64,000 bases of DNA from Immersiella caudata (GCA_030512335.1 JAULSU010000001.1:248001-312000); one strand, 5' to 3'; positions 52,237 to 63,163 are shown, numbered from the stretch's first letter. Program-made: numbers and translations. Notes: a model not told the origin generated them from the letters alone.

Positions 52237-53660
52237 TCACGCTGCCCTGGGCGGTGCAGCCGTGGTCCACGGCATGGCTGTCGCCATCGCCGCACCATAG
52301 TTCCCTGTGCTGGTATAATCCTTGGTCGTCGCCGTCCCGAAGAAGACTTTCTGCACAAACGGCAGTACGGAAGTGCTACACGCCAAACGTCAGCCCTGTT
52401 CACCACATCAAAGTTTCGCCAAAAGTTAGGGCACTCACAATCCACTCATATCGCAGTGGCCTCCACTGCGCACGCTCAGCCCAAGCTTATCCCCCACGCC
52501 AAGCCAGTCATACACAGCCTTCGCTGCAGGATACATCACAATCGACGTCCCCTTGCTGTCAACAAACTGGTCGCCCGAGCCCTGATCCACAACCAGCGCC
52601 CGCGGCGCAATCGCCGCCGCGATGGTATGCGCATCAAACGGCAAATTCTCGTGATGGTTGACAAACGTTCCCAGCTTGCTGTTGCTCCACCAGCCAGCCC
52701 CGGACTTGCTGTTTTCGAGATTCTCGCCTTGCCCGCTCAACCCAGCGTAGCGGTATGGTCCCAGCCCTTGCACCCCCGACGACATCGGCATCGTCACCGT
52801 GATGCGGGGATCGAGCAAGCCGGCAGCAAGCGCTGCTTTGCCCAGCCTCGAGCATCCCGTTACGCCAACGCGAGTGGGATCAATCTCCTTCGCCGTCATA
52901 TTGATACCGTCCAACGTGCGATGAAACCCCCACGCCCACGCGGTCAACGTACCTACACCAGATCAGCACTCCCCATCCCCATCCCCAGAACCACACCACA
53001 CAGTGCAAGGTACTCACCGACATCCTTCCCCTTGTAGAGGTCCCAAAACGCCCCGGTCTTCGAATTACTATCCGGCGCAACAGACGTATAATCAAACTGC
53101 GCAACCGCAATGCCCGCGTTCAGATACGCCGCGTTCTGCATCCCCCCGATATTGATCACCACCGGCGCAGGCTTCGACGCCGACGCCCCCGACGGCAGCG
53201 TCACTGTCGCCCTGAACCTCCCCGTTTTTCCTCCCGCCGTGACGGCAATGTTAATCGTATTCCCACTGCGCGTCGCCTCGACCTTCTCCTGGCTGTGGTC
53301 GGGGTAGTATCCGAACTGATACTCTTGTAGCATCTGGATGATTTCTGGTTGGCGGCATTTGTACCATTCTTCTTTGGTTGTGATGCGGCCCTTGGCTTTA
53401 CCGCTCATGACGTCGTTGGCAAAGGTTGAGGAACCAGCGGCGTTGTCGGTGGTCATGTACTTGAGCGGGAGGAAGGGATCGGGGAGGGATTTCTGCGCGG
53501 GGAATTGTTGCCATGTTGGCCATGGCGAGGGGACAGGGGCGCAGGAGATGGAGGCGTTTTGGCGGGCTTGGAGGACTTCTAGTGGGATGCCCGTCGCGGT
53601 TGCGACGAGGGTGGAGAGGAGGAAGGTAGTTGTTGCCTTCTTCATCTTGGCGAATTTCAT
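52237..53660 (-). CDS. 4-O-methyl-glucuronoyl methylesterase (CE15)
   Basis: Three exons (53660-53018, 52952-52439, 52375-52237; introns 65 and 63 nt) give 431 residues. Secreted: N-terminal signal peptide ending near A-T-A-T-G. The enzyme cleaves ester bonds between lignin alcohols and glucuronic acid on xylan. Seen: 'KEEWYKCRQPEIIQMLQEYQ', F-G-Y-Y-P, the nucleophile motif V-T-G-C-S-R-L-G-K (Ser about residue 249), 'GLGPYRYAG', 'ENLENSKSGAGWWSNSKLG', 'HENLPFDAHTIAAAIAPRAL', and the catalytic His in G-G-H-C-D-M-S-G. Exon 3 supplies the C-terminal F-T-S-V-L-P-F-V-Q-K. No CBM1 precedes the catalytic domain. All expected catalytic elements are present. Confidence 0.93.
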
Positions 53661-54600
53661 GGGGGAAGTACCTGAAAGAAGGACCTCGGAGAAAAAAAAA
53701 AAGAAACAGGGGGGTTGTCACACACCGTTGCCCTGGCTGCACTTAATATAACTCCTAGGTATCCGACTTACATCCTGTCGTCCGACATCAACCACTAGCT
53801 CGGCACAGCTCGACCCGAACAACTGGGTGCCGTTTTGTGGGGGAGGCGCTCCGGCGAGGCGGGTCATTTGTGCCGTGTATTAGCCAGATTGACTCGGCGT
53901 GCGTGCTGCCGCATTGGCGTCATATCGGCCATTTTAATAGCCGTTGGGGGAACCTCAACCTACCCTCAGTGGTATTGCAGATACATGAAGGTGGGAATGG
54001 GGATAGCGAACAATAGGTGATAGATGGTGGGCCGTTCAACAATAGCTTTTAGCCCTTTGTGCGGGACACTCGATCGTCTTTGTCCTGGTATGAGTGAAGC
54101 TGAAAATAGGGGGCGGAAGAGCTGGAGTTGGGGACTTTAGCCGTGCACTGGCCGTGCCTTCCATATCCCGGCTTGTCAAGACATCAAGTCTTGCGCCGCT
54201 CCAAACTTTGCTCATGTTCCGCACCCCATCATTCAGCGGGGCGTTGCGGCCCTTAACAAACGCTCCCAGGGAGCTTCATAGGTCTCAATCGTGATGGTCT
54301 CCTCAATCTTGACCTGCTCCTCCATAGTTTCGCTCTCTTTTCGCGCTAGTGACTGTGGCACTGCCCAAATCCTTAAAGCCCAAGCTGCTTAACTCGCCGC
54401 TAAGTCATTCTCAAGTAAAGACTGTGAGGAACTAATGTCATGGAGGTATCACCTTGGAATCACTCCCGAGTTGACACATCTTGCACTCACGAAACATGTC
54501 GCAACAATACAAGTGACATGAAGTAGAGTGAAGCCAAGTCAAGATGCACCTGTTAGTAGCGATGGCGGATATGTTGGTGATGACAAATGGGGATGGAGGT
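53661..54600. other. Intergenic region
   Basis: Upstream of the CE15 gene; includes an A10-type tract near 53693. No gene supported. From here rightward the window is gene-poor. Confidence 0.5.
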
Positions 54601-54672
54601 GACGGTGACGGTGACGGTGACGGTGACGGTGACGGTGACGGTGACGGTGACGGTGACGGTGACGGTGACGGT
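54601..54672. repeat. GACGGT hexanucleotide microsatellite, 12 copies
   Basis: Twelve perfect copies in a row. Confidence 0.97.
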
Positions 54673-54895
54673 GGAGAGTGGTGGTGGTGGGGATGACGAA
54701 GGATGGTATTAATGGAAGTGGTGGTGATAAGGATAGTTGAGAAATGTATAAGGTGAAGAACTTGAATGATGACGATAAGGAAGAAATGGATGAGATGGAC
54801 GATAAGGATGATGTGCAGGATCAGGGGTAAGAGGCTGATGAGGCTGATGAGGCTGAGGATGAGAGTGAAGAAGTAGATGAGGCTGAGGGTGGTGA

Positions 54896-54985
54896 GGGAT
54901 GGGACACGTGTAACAAGGGATGGGATACGTGTAACAAGGGATGGTGATCAGTGTAACAAGAGATCAGGACGAGTGTCACAAGGGA
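54896..54985. repeat. ~21-bp degenerate tandem repeat
   Basis: About four imperfect copies of a GGGATGGGATACGTGTAACAA-like unit, preceded by three GAGGCTGAT copies near 54836-54860. Confidence 0.85.
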
Positions 54986-56248
54986 TGATGAAGATAGGAC
55001 GGGATGAGAATGAGGATGATGAGGGATCATGAAAAAGAAAAAGACGTCTCTGCACTGGCTCTGACACCTCCCCAAAGAGGCACCAGGTTCCCAGGCGGCA
55101 CCACGAGGAGGTTGCAGAGTCCGATTCCGCCGCCCGCGGCATGTATCTTCAGAGGCCGCCGCGAATGTCCACAAGGGCCATCGCGGTATTGTAGGTGGGG
55201 TGTTGCCAAAAGGCTTGTATGGGTTTGCCCGCAGGCTCGGTAGGGGTATCTCGGAAGAGAAAAGGGGGTTGGTGTCGCCGGCATTCACGCCTCGTCGTCG
55301 GTAGTCGTATGTCTTTCAATCTCTCTCGGTGGGGGTGGGTGTGTGTCTCAAGATGGGTGGCGTCCTGTTCTGTTCTGTGAACTGGTATCGCTAGAGCTTG
55401 CGATGGGTAGAGTGGCGTCCAGGGAGTACGACTTAGTCGCGCTATAGACTTGGAACGGGTGGGTAATGTTCTGGTTCCCGACATCATTCGGGAGTGGCCG
55501 ATCGAGTTTTTGCTTTGTAGTTGCGCTCGCTGCCGATGTGAGCTCATCGGTGGCCGGGGGTTGCTGCTGGATCGTGTCCGCTCGGCGTGACAGAGGATCG
55601 TGCTTGGTATGGTAAAGAAAAAAGGGGGGGTCATCTCGTCCTGCGCGGGAAGATCTTTCCGCTCACTGGCGTCAGGCGAGGCGGCTTGGTCAGAATCAGA
55701 TGAACCAGAGGCCAGAAATGGTGATCATCGCTGCGTTGCTGTTCGGGTGGGTGCTCCGCAGCCTGCCGTGCTGTTAGAAGGTCGCCAGCAGTAGGTGCTT
55801 ATGCTCTTTGGGAGCTCGTCGATCGGGAATTCTGTTCGAGGCGGGGAGTCCTTGGTTCCAAAAAAGAAGATCTCTGCTCTTCCTCCGGATAGCTGAATCA
55901 GGCCTTCCACAAGTAGTTTGCAGCCCTTGGGTTTGGTTTGGTTTGGGTGGGTGTTTTTCGAGCGGTTGGTGTGCATTCAGCCTCCTTCAGTTCGCTTCAA
56001 GCCGCAATCGGGAATATGGGGATCAACGTCTCTAGAAGAAAAATGATCGGAGCCGGGTCTGATTCGGGTTCGAGTAATGTTTGTGTTCTGGGTTCCTTCC
56101 TTCGGGGTCGCATGCGCATGATGTGATGACTGGTCCAAGGATGTCGAAAACGCATGGATCGCGCCGAAGTCTACTGGCCGCCTGTTGTCCTGACACTGAC
56201 CGTGTGCAGCAAGCCGAGTAGCGGATGTTCTGGAAAGCGGGTAAAATC
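54986..56248. other. Gene-poor stretch
   Basis: Short overlapping open frames on both strands, none with motifs, conserved composition or splice structure I can support. Confidence 0.5.
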
Positions 56249-56273
56249 GGGGGGGGGGGGGGGGGGGGGGGGG
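56249..56273. repeat. 25-G homopolymer
   Basis: G25 followed by T and G7 (to 56281); the longest homopolymer in the window. Confidence 0.95.
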
Positions 56274-56550
56274 TGGGGGGGTGATGATCGTGCGAGGAAC
56301 TGTTGAGGTCGTCCTGTACGCGAGGGTGTGCCAGTCCGGAGGTTGTGATATTCGGTGAGTCGCATGCTGGTCGTTCTCCGGAAAGTCGCCTAGTGAGAAA
56401 AAGCGACTGGTGTAAGAAAGAAAAACCCTCAACCTGAAGATTTTTGGTCGAGGGGGCGAGGCCGAATCGTTGCATGCGAGTAAGAAACGATTCAGAGCAG
56501 CCTCTGGGGTCCGCCGTCATGTTGGGTCTGCCAGCGGGACGGGAGGGGAA

Positions 56551-57130
56551 TTAGGAGTTCCAAACGTGCCGCTGAGCCTTGGACTCGAGCACAGCGGGGT
56601 GGAACCATCGATCGTGCTTCCGGGACACGGGACATTCGGCCTTGTTCCTGCCCCAGTTCTGGGCGGCCTCAAATAGTCTCCGGTCCAACTCGTCCTCTTC
56701 GGCCAGGCTCTCAGCAGCAGCGAGATCCTGGTCGTCAGACACGCCCGTCATTGGTTCGTCGAGATCCGAGGTCCAATCTGGCCTCTCCTTGGTGGAACGG
56801 CGGCGGTGCCACTCTGACTTGTCACGCCTACCGTGGGGGAAAACGACGGTTCCGGTAACGGCACACCGGCCGGTGACCACCCCGAAGTAGGGGTCTACTT
56901 CGAGGCTGACACGCCTGTCGTCGACCCCGGCGAGGGCTCTGGTGGGGTGCCGGGGGCGCTTGAGACAACTTTTGACAGGTGTGAGGCCGGTCTGGTGAAG
57001 GGGGACGTGGTGACCCCGAAGGGCGTCACGGGATTCGGGAGAGGGCTCCTGAAAAAAGGAGGCGGCCCCGAAGGGCGCCGAAAAGGGGTTGGCGAAAGCC
57101 GGGGCAGCTTCAACCGCGCCATACTAAAAC
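56551..57130 (-). pseudogene. Copy 1 of an unfamiliar repeated gene family (body)
   Basis: Open frame of about 190 codons with no ATG until well inside; a TAG lies directly upstream. Reads A-F-A-N-P-F-S-A-P-F-G near its start, then 'KSCLKRPRHP', 'ALAGVDDRR', 'VEVDPYFGVVTGRCAVTG' (Leu instead of Val at the first position) followed by V-V-F-P-H-G, an acidic segment 'SDDQDLAAAESLAEEDELD', and 'NKAECPVSRKHDRWFHPAVL', ending H-V-W-N-S. The same block recurs on the other strand at 58146-58440 with mostly synonymous or conservative changes, so the frame is or was protein-coding. A candidate first exon with a perfect GTAAGT donor lies upstream at 57607-57563. I do not recognise the family. Confidence 0.55.
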
Positions 57131-57562
57131 ACACATAAACTTTCAGTCAAAGACTTCAAGAGAGCGGTCAGAGGCGTAACAAGGGGTGGTCAAACGCCCT
57201 CAAGGGGTTGCCAAACGCATAGCGGGAAACAGTCAAACACAGGACAGAAGCTCGCGAAACACAGATTGAGAACTCGTCAAAAACATAACAAGGGGTAGTC
57301 AAACGGCTTCAAATGATAGCCAGAGGCCTTCCAAGAGCAGGAAAAGGCATGGAAGGAAGCAGTTGAGCACAGGAGAGGGGATCGCCAAACACAGGATAAG
57401 GTGCAGTCAAATGACTTCAAGTGACGTTCCGAAGGCTTCTGGTGATAGCCAGAGGCCCTGGAGGGACAGTGAGAAGGCTTTGAGTGGAAGGGAAAGGGGT
57501 TCAAGGGGGAAGGGAAAGGCATGGAAAAAGGGGTTAAGAGGCATAAAGAGAAAGGTACTTAC
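57131..57562. other. Degenerate repeat block between copy-1 body and candidate first exon
   Basis: Contains recurring words such as GTCAAAC, CTTCAA and TGATAGCCAGAGGCC (twice, near 57313 and 57434). May be an intron of copy 1 or a separate repeat. Confidence 0.5.
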
Positions 57563-57607
57563 AAGGCCGGGAGCGCCGAAAGGGAGGAGAGGATTTGCGA
57601 AAGACAT
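57563..57607 (-). other. Candidate first exon of the repeated family (module A)
   Basis: M-S-F-A-N-P-L-L-P-F-G-A-P-G-L followed at once by GTAAGT. The module recurs at 58574-58530 (minus, M-S-F-A-N-P-L-I-P-S-G-A-H-G-H) and 59017-59061 (plus, M-S-F-A-S-P-L-L-S-S-G-A-P-G-P). Confidence 0.5.
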
Positions 57608-58095
57608 TGTCGACGTTAACGAATTGGGTAGGCGAAATACGTGCAGGGCTGTTGAAATCAGGGAAGCAATCTGAACGTTTTGAATGCGGCTTGGTGAGAG
57701 AAAAAAAGGAAGAAGGCCTCGAGCAGGAAGGCAGACGTGTCTTTATAGTTCTTCAGACAACGCCCAGAGAAGAGCGTCCGACGCTGAGAAGGTTTGGTCG
57801 ATACCATCTAGAAGCCTCTAGATAACCGGGCAGTCTGACCCGGTTCACAGTTTCTGGATTTGGAGTCAAAAAAAAAAAAAGTTGGTGGCGTTTGGATTCA
57901 ATGTTGGGTGACATCTATCACACAGGAAACAGCTATGAAGTTTAAATAAAAGTCATGCAGGAACGAACCTTCTCGAGAGTCTGCGCTGAAAACGCCCTTC
58001 GAAATTTCCTCAGCTCTTTCCGAAGCACGGCCAATTGACATGGCAAACTTGACACTTTGGAATAGACTCTTTGTAAGCTTCGGGTTGCCACGCAG

Positions 58096-58117
58096 TACTT
58101 CGTAGGTACTTCGTAGG
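58096..58117. repeat. 11-bp tandem duplication TACTTCGTAGG
   Basis: Two perfect copies followed by TAC. Confidence 0.95.
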
Positions 58118-58145
58118 TACCACACGGGCAGTTTCAGAATTCAGC

Positions 58146-58440
58146 ATGGTCTTGCCAGTGTCAGCCTCAGGCTTGAAGCTCCCCCGGCTTTTGCCATACC
58201 CTCTTCGGCGCCCTTCGAGGACCCCACGTCCCCCAACTGGTCGCACGTCTGCAAAAAAGTTGTCTCAAGCGGTCCCAGAACCCTGGGGCCCTCGCCGGGG
58301 CCGACGACGGGTGTACCACCGTCGAAGTATACCCCTATTTCAGGGTGGTTGCAGGCCGCTGCGCGATTACCGGAGACGTTATTTACCCCCATGGTCCATG
58401 CCACAACCAGAGTGGCATCATCTCCTTCCCCTCTCCCCGT
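58146..58440 (+). pseudogene. Copy 2 of the repeated family, inverted relative to copy 1
   Basis: DNA 58160-58410 is the inverted counterpart of about 57100-56835. In the shared frame it reads K-S-C-L-K-R-S, then 'ALAGADDG', V-E-V-Y-P-Y-F-R-V-V-A-G-R-C-A-I-T-G and V-I-Y-P-H-G, after which similarity stops. Truncated at its 3' side compared with copy 1. Confidence 0.55.
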
Positions 58441-58529
58441 CCTGGCCCTTCTCCCCAGGGTCTCCCTCCTCCTCGCCGTCCCTGTACTCCCCGTCCTCTC
58501 TTCTCTCCACCGCCCAGCCTCCCCAACTA

Positions 58530-58574
58530 GTGGCCGTGAGCGCCGGAAGGGATGAGAGGATTGGCGAAAGACAT
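58530..58574 (-). other. Module B of the repeated family
   Basis: Starts M-S-F-A-N-P-L-I-P and ends at a TAG just after H-G-H, so it lacks the splice donor of module A. Confidence 0.5.
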
Positions 58575-58849
58575 GGTGAGGACGACTTAAGGGGTCGGTG
58601 AAGGTAAGGGGGGTGGCGTAAAAACGAGCAGGACTTTTCAAAAGTTCGGGCCAGTGGTCGAGACGTTATTAGATAATGCTATGCAGCTGACCATGTGCGG
58701 TGGTGACAGAGAGTGAGGTGGCCGAGGTGACGATTCGGAGTGTCTAGTTGCACAGTGAGAGAGAACGGTGCCCGATACACATCACCCACTCCTCCTCCTC
58801 TTTGCACTCCATCCCCTGCCCCTCCCGCCCCGCACCACCCAGCGTGATG

Positions 58850-59149
58850 CCCGCCAAAGGCTGTCTCAAGCGATCCAGACACCCACCCACCCCCATAGCT
58901 CTCGCTGGGACCGAAGGCAGGCGTGCCACTGCGCTTTGCCGCCCCTTTGAACTTGTTCGACCATCGCCGTTCTCACCCTCAAGAACCCCCCCCCCCCCCC
59001 TTCAGTTGTCCTCGCCATGTCTTTCGCCTCTCCTCTCCTCTCTTCCGGCGCCCCAGGCCCATGGGACGGAGAGCAATTTCTTTGCTAAGCACGGCCAGGA
59101 GCGCGATAGTAAGTGGTGCATCGAGGATCCGGCTCCGCTAGAGCAGTAG
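58850..59149 (+). pseudogene. Copy 3 of the repeated family, with a first-exon module embedded
   Basis: Reads K-G-C-L-K-R-S-R-H-P, then 'IALAGTEGRR', after which it diverges into a C15 tract (58986-59000). The M-S-F-A-S-P-L-L module (59017-59061) follows in the wrong order for an intact gene, so the copy is rearranged. Confidence 0.5.
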
Positions 59150-59165
59150 GTCAAGCACTGGGTCT

Positions 59166-59220
59166 GGATAGCTGGCGGATAGCTGGCGGATAGCTGGCGG
59201 ATCGCTGGCGAATAGCTGGC
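59166..59220. repeat. 11-bp tandem repeat GGATAGCTGGC, five copies
   Basis: Three perfect copies then two with one substitution each. Confidence 0.95.
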
Positions 59221-60922
59221 ATGAACTATACCGCCATCTTGTCCATTCTTATCTTCCACTTGTAGTGGGAGATGCACCTAGGTCCTACCATGCTGTGGAG
59301 ACTAGAGAGGACGGGAACGCCGCAGAGCACGGGAAGCATAGGGAGCATGGAGAGGAGGGGCGGCAAGGGCGGGAGGGGCAGCAGGGGCAGGAGAACAGTC
59401 AGTTTTTCACCTTTTTTTTTAATAATAAAAAAAGAAACAAAACAAAAAAACAAAAACACAAAAAAAACGCGATCCATCATCTTGTCAAGCCTCAACCCTC
59501 TCGTTTGTCTGCTGGCACCCCCAGCTTGGTAGGGAGCAGAAAAAAGGGTTGGTGAAGGCCTGGGAAGCGTTGACGCTGGCACGACCAGGCTCAACTCTGG
59601 AAGTGTGAGCTTGTCGGGACTCCAAAGCTCAAGCAATCGGGGTGTGTTCTGATTTGCACATCGGTGCAAGCTTTTCTTTGACCTTGCACCCTTCGGAATG
59701 ACGGCTAGGTCGTCTTGAGGCGACTCTTGACAGGGAGCTGCGGGGGGAAAACGCGTGGGCTTGTGATGATCCAAGGTAAGCGACGTTGGTTCCAGTGGCG
59801 CTAGCTCTCCACGTGGAGTTGACTTCCCGCCGCTGGTAGGCTTAATTTTAAGACGCCACTGTGCAACCGGGGGATTTCTGATTCCGGAACGAGACAGAGT
59901 GACGTGGGTTCTGGAGTGGTCAAATTTTGCCCTTCGGCCTTGCCATTATCAGATGCCTGAATGAGGTTCATGCCTCAGGCAAACAACTTCGGGGATTTCG
60001 TGCCAGTTAGCGGCACACGGCAGAGTGTGCGCGTCATTACCTCCGCGAGACTTTTCTCTCACACACACTCCCGCCGCCCCGCGCCAGTACTCTCTTCTAG
60101 AGAGCAAGGTAGGTTTCCAGTCCTTTTGTTCGAGCTGGAAACTTCCCCGGTACTCAAAGCTTCCGGAGTAGCCTCCCCAGAACCTTGCACTGGACCCTCC
60201 TCTATCCTTGCATCCCAACAACCCTTTCTTTCCTATTCACTAGGAACCAACCAGGATGGCCACGATCACACCAGACACACCGAGAAAGGTTATCAGTGGT
60301 GTGTGAGAAACATTAGAATGTCGGGAAGCTTCTCTCTACGTCCGCGGAGTGCACGATGACTGGTCTGGAAGACGCTGGTGACTCCAACCCGGAGTGAGTC
60401 CAAGGAGAAGCTTCAAGTGCCCAGAGTCCACCCAATTCCAAGATCCCTGGGTCTATCCACAACGAAACAGGACTTGACCGAAAGAGTCATCTTCGGCTCG
60501 GATATGAGTGAGTTGTCGCCGTATAACTGAGTTTGCCGAAGTTGTGGATTAATAAAGGTTAGGTTTATTGTTGGTCGGTGACGGGGAACTTTGGCATGGA
60601 TTCTTTTTTTTTTCCCCTTTGGTGACACACGAAGCTGTGGATCGACAGTCGCCACGTTCTAGATTTCTCACACACGCACGCATGAAAAGGGTAAGGATGG
60701 GAGTCGGACGCCCAAGCTTTCCTCGCGCTACGAATACAACCAACTAGCTGGATCCCGGAGGAGCCACGCCCATTTCGTGAGCGCCCAAGAGCAAGCAACC
60801 CTTATTTCGGTAACGGGGTTTTGCGCTCGTCACCTCCCCTAAGCAAGGCTCAACACATGTACCCCCTCAACCACGCCCGCAAATGCCCCGTGCTCCTTCT
60901 CTCATTGGGTAGGCTGCCGTCA
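59221..60922. other. Gene-poor stretch
   Basis: Contains a fourth, badly decayed fragment of the repeated family at about 59535-59575 (minus strand, Q-A-F-T-N-P-F-F, matching P-A-F-A-N-P-F-S of copy 1). Otherwise no supported gene. Confidence 0.5.
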
Positions 60923-61520
60923 TCAATGGATCCACTTCCGGAGGATGGCCTCGCGTTTGGCCCGCAACTGGGTACCAGGGGGAAGGGTAGTACCGAGGGC
61001 GGCTAAGATAGCATTGGCGTGAGCACCTGGAGAAAAGATTAGTACGTTTATGGTTGTCGATGGAGAAATGGAGGTGGCTAGGAAAACTTATACCATTGAG
61101 AGCATGGAGATCAGTTATTGTTCGAGGAAAGTCAGGGATTGGGTTCCCCGTGTTGATCGCCTCAAGTGGGGCAGGAACAACCGAGCTGCTGGCTGCGAAG
61201 GTGCGCGCGTTAGCGGCTGCGGTTTCGAAATTGATCAGCCTGTTTTTGATTCAGTCAGTTAAAAACAGACCAAAACCACAGTTAAGAGGGCAGAAGGGCG
61301 GGGTGACGAGCCGACTCTCTATCCGCTGGAACCACGGCTCCAACTGCTGTACGATTTGCTGTATGATTTGCTGCGTCTGCTGCTGGATGGCGGCTGCGAT
61401 GGCCTGGCCGTCCACGACACCAGGCACGTTTTCCAACCGCTGTGACTGGTCACAGAGGGTATTCATCGCTTGAATAATACTGGGAATGTGAGGTTGTTGA
61501 TCGAGCTGAAGTGCTTGCAT
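60923..61520 (-). CDS. Small hypothetical protein with a SAP-like C-terminus
   Basis: Three exons (61520-61312, 61239-61094, 61026-60923; introns 72 and 67 nt) give 152 residues. Exon 1 encodes a helical Gln-rich segment ('AIAAAIQQQTQQIIQQIVQQ') that could form a coiled coil. Exon 2 gives 'LINFETAAANARTFAASSSV' and 'NPIPDFPRTITDLHALNG'. Exon 3 gives 'AHANAILAALGTTLPPGTQL', then 'RAKREAILRKWIH', which looks like the SAP-type or SAP-like helix pair common at the end of such fungal proteins. Intron 1 requires a GC donor (GC-AG) to join R-I-E-S-R to L-I-N-F-E in frame. No known function; possibly nucleic-acid binding. Confidence 0.6.
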
Positions 61521-62295
61521 CTTGGGAAAGGTCTTGGGTCCGTCCGCTAGATTTCCTCGCCTCGATAAAGAAAAACAAAGGCGGTGGGGCCTACCACTTT
61601 TGTCTCTGCGCAACCCAACTTTGCAACAATTCACTCGTAAACGGCAGCTTTCGCGAACAAAAAGGCAAAGCTTGTCAAAGCTGGAAAAGCCAGAAAGGCG
61701 GCTCGTTGAGTGTTCACACAAGACACCTCGATGTTGGGTTCTCCAAAGAAGATGAAGAAGAACAAAACAAAGAAAGTCTCTGACCCACCCCAACGTCATC
61801 CCTCTAATTCGCCTAGGTACACAACCTGATTCCTGCAGCTTCACCCGGTGCAACCATTGTTCGTCAACATCTCCTTCCAGTCCTCTGTCTGCGCCGCCAG
61901 TTTTTCGCACAAGGATCTGCTCCGACTCCCGTCCGCCCCCGCGTAACGCCGTCGAACCAACCACCCCCACACGCCAGCTGCTTCGTGGCCAACCCGCCGG
62001 CTACTTCACCAGCGTCAAGCAACAGGGATCGATAGGGAGAGGTTCACCCCTTGCCGCCTCCCCCGCCCGAATGTCGCCGTTCGCCACAATGCCCTCCGCG
62101 CTCCTCTCAGCAATCCGCCCCGAACGAACGCATGTCGTCGGAATCGGAGCTCTCCAGCACCCCGCTAGTGTTGCATTGCGGCCACACTCCCAAGACATTC
62201 ATGTCAGCCACGAAGCTTAGGCAACTTGGTAAGTATTCTCCAAGCTCGGCGGTCGATGGGACGGTTACTACAAAAGATCGCGAGGAACGGGGCCA
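61521..62295. other. Intergenic region
   Basis: Divergent upstream region of the small gene and the transporter pseudogene. No gene supported. Confidence 0.5.
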
Positions 62296-63163
62296 ATGGC
62301 CTCGGATTCCCCCGAGATTTACGGGTGGAGGGTATATCTTTTGGCTTGCTCTGTACGTCTCCTCTCTTCGACTGTCCTATCCCGCCAACTCCCTCAGGCC
62401 TGCTTCGGTGCGATGTCCTTTGGCTGGGGTTCATCTGTGATTTTGGGGCGTCATCGTTACTGGCATGATCGCCTTCTGGATCAACTACGCTGCCAAATTT
62501 CATTTCCCGGGGAAGAAGGTCATGTACATCTTCCCGCTGGCGATCCAAGCCCTTCCTGCTGTCCTCCTCTGCGCATTCATGCTCCTTTGTCAAGAATCAC
62601 CCCGTGGCTGGCGCGTAAAGACAGATGGGAAGATTGCAACCGAATTCTTTCTCGAACCAGAAGCCTGCCTCCAGACCACCCGCACATCCAGGAAGAATTC
62701 CAGGAGATTGTTGACCAGCTGGAGCACGAGCGGCGGCTCATCGGCGATGCCACATTCTGGAATCTGCAGCGCGAGATGCGGACGATTGCCGGTGACAGGA
62801 AGCGAGTCTTGGTCAGCATCACACTCATAGTCTGCCAGCAGATGACCGGCACAAACGCCATCAATACGTACGCGCCGACCATCTTCAAGAACTTGGGCAT
62901 GAAGGGGACAACAACGAGTTTGTTCGGCACAGGAATTTATGGAATTGTCAAGGTCATGAGCTGCATCTGCTTCAGCATGTTCTTCTTCGTCTGGTTCTTT
63001 GTGCCCGAGACGAAAGGAATCTCCCTCGAGGAAATGGACCAGCTGTAGCTAAGTCACTGATGCGCCCGCGAAGTTTCTTACGGAAGACACCGTTGGGGAA
63101 GGGAGTGACGATAAGCATGAGATCCAAGAGAAGCGGGTTGAGGTCGCGGCAAAGACGGTTACA
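62296..63163 (+). pseudogene. Sugar/quinate-type MFS transporter, collapsed by internal deletions
   Basis: Exon 1 (62296-62352) starts M-A-S-D-S-P-E-I-Y-G-W-R-V-Y-L-L-A and splices (45-nt intron) to A-C-F-G-A-M-S-F-G-W-G-S-S-V-I, the TM1 region. At about 62445-62455 the sequence jumps, with a frameshift, to 'GVIVTGMIAFWINYAAKF', which is TM5 in intact proteins. Next come Q-E-S-P-R, a one-base loss near 62603, and 'LARKDRWEDCNRILSRTRSL' in a new frame, 'CQQMTGTNAINTYAPTIFKN' and 'GTGIYGIVKVMSC'. Near 62975 a second, in-frame jump leads from TM7 to the end of TM12 ('FFVWFFVPETKGISLEEMDQ'). TAG at 63048 cuts the tail, whose remains (D-A-P-A-K-F-L-T-E-D) continue in another frame to about 63163. 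Roughly half the coding region is missing; not functional as a transporter. Confidence 0.85.

Noticed and set aside
54986..56240. Several 60-160 codon open frames on both strands
   Set aside because: Overlap each other, no conserved motifs and no splice structure; treated as non-coding.
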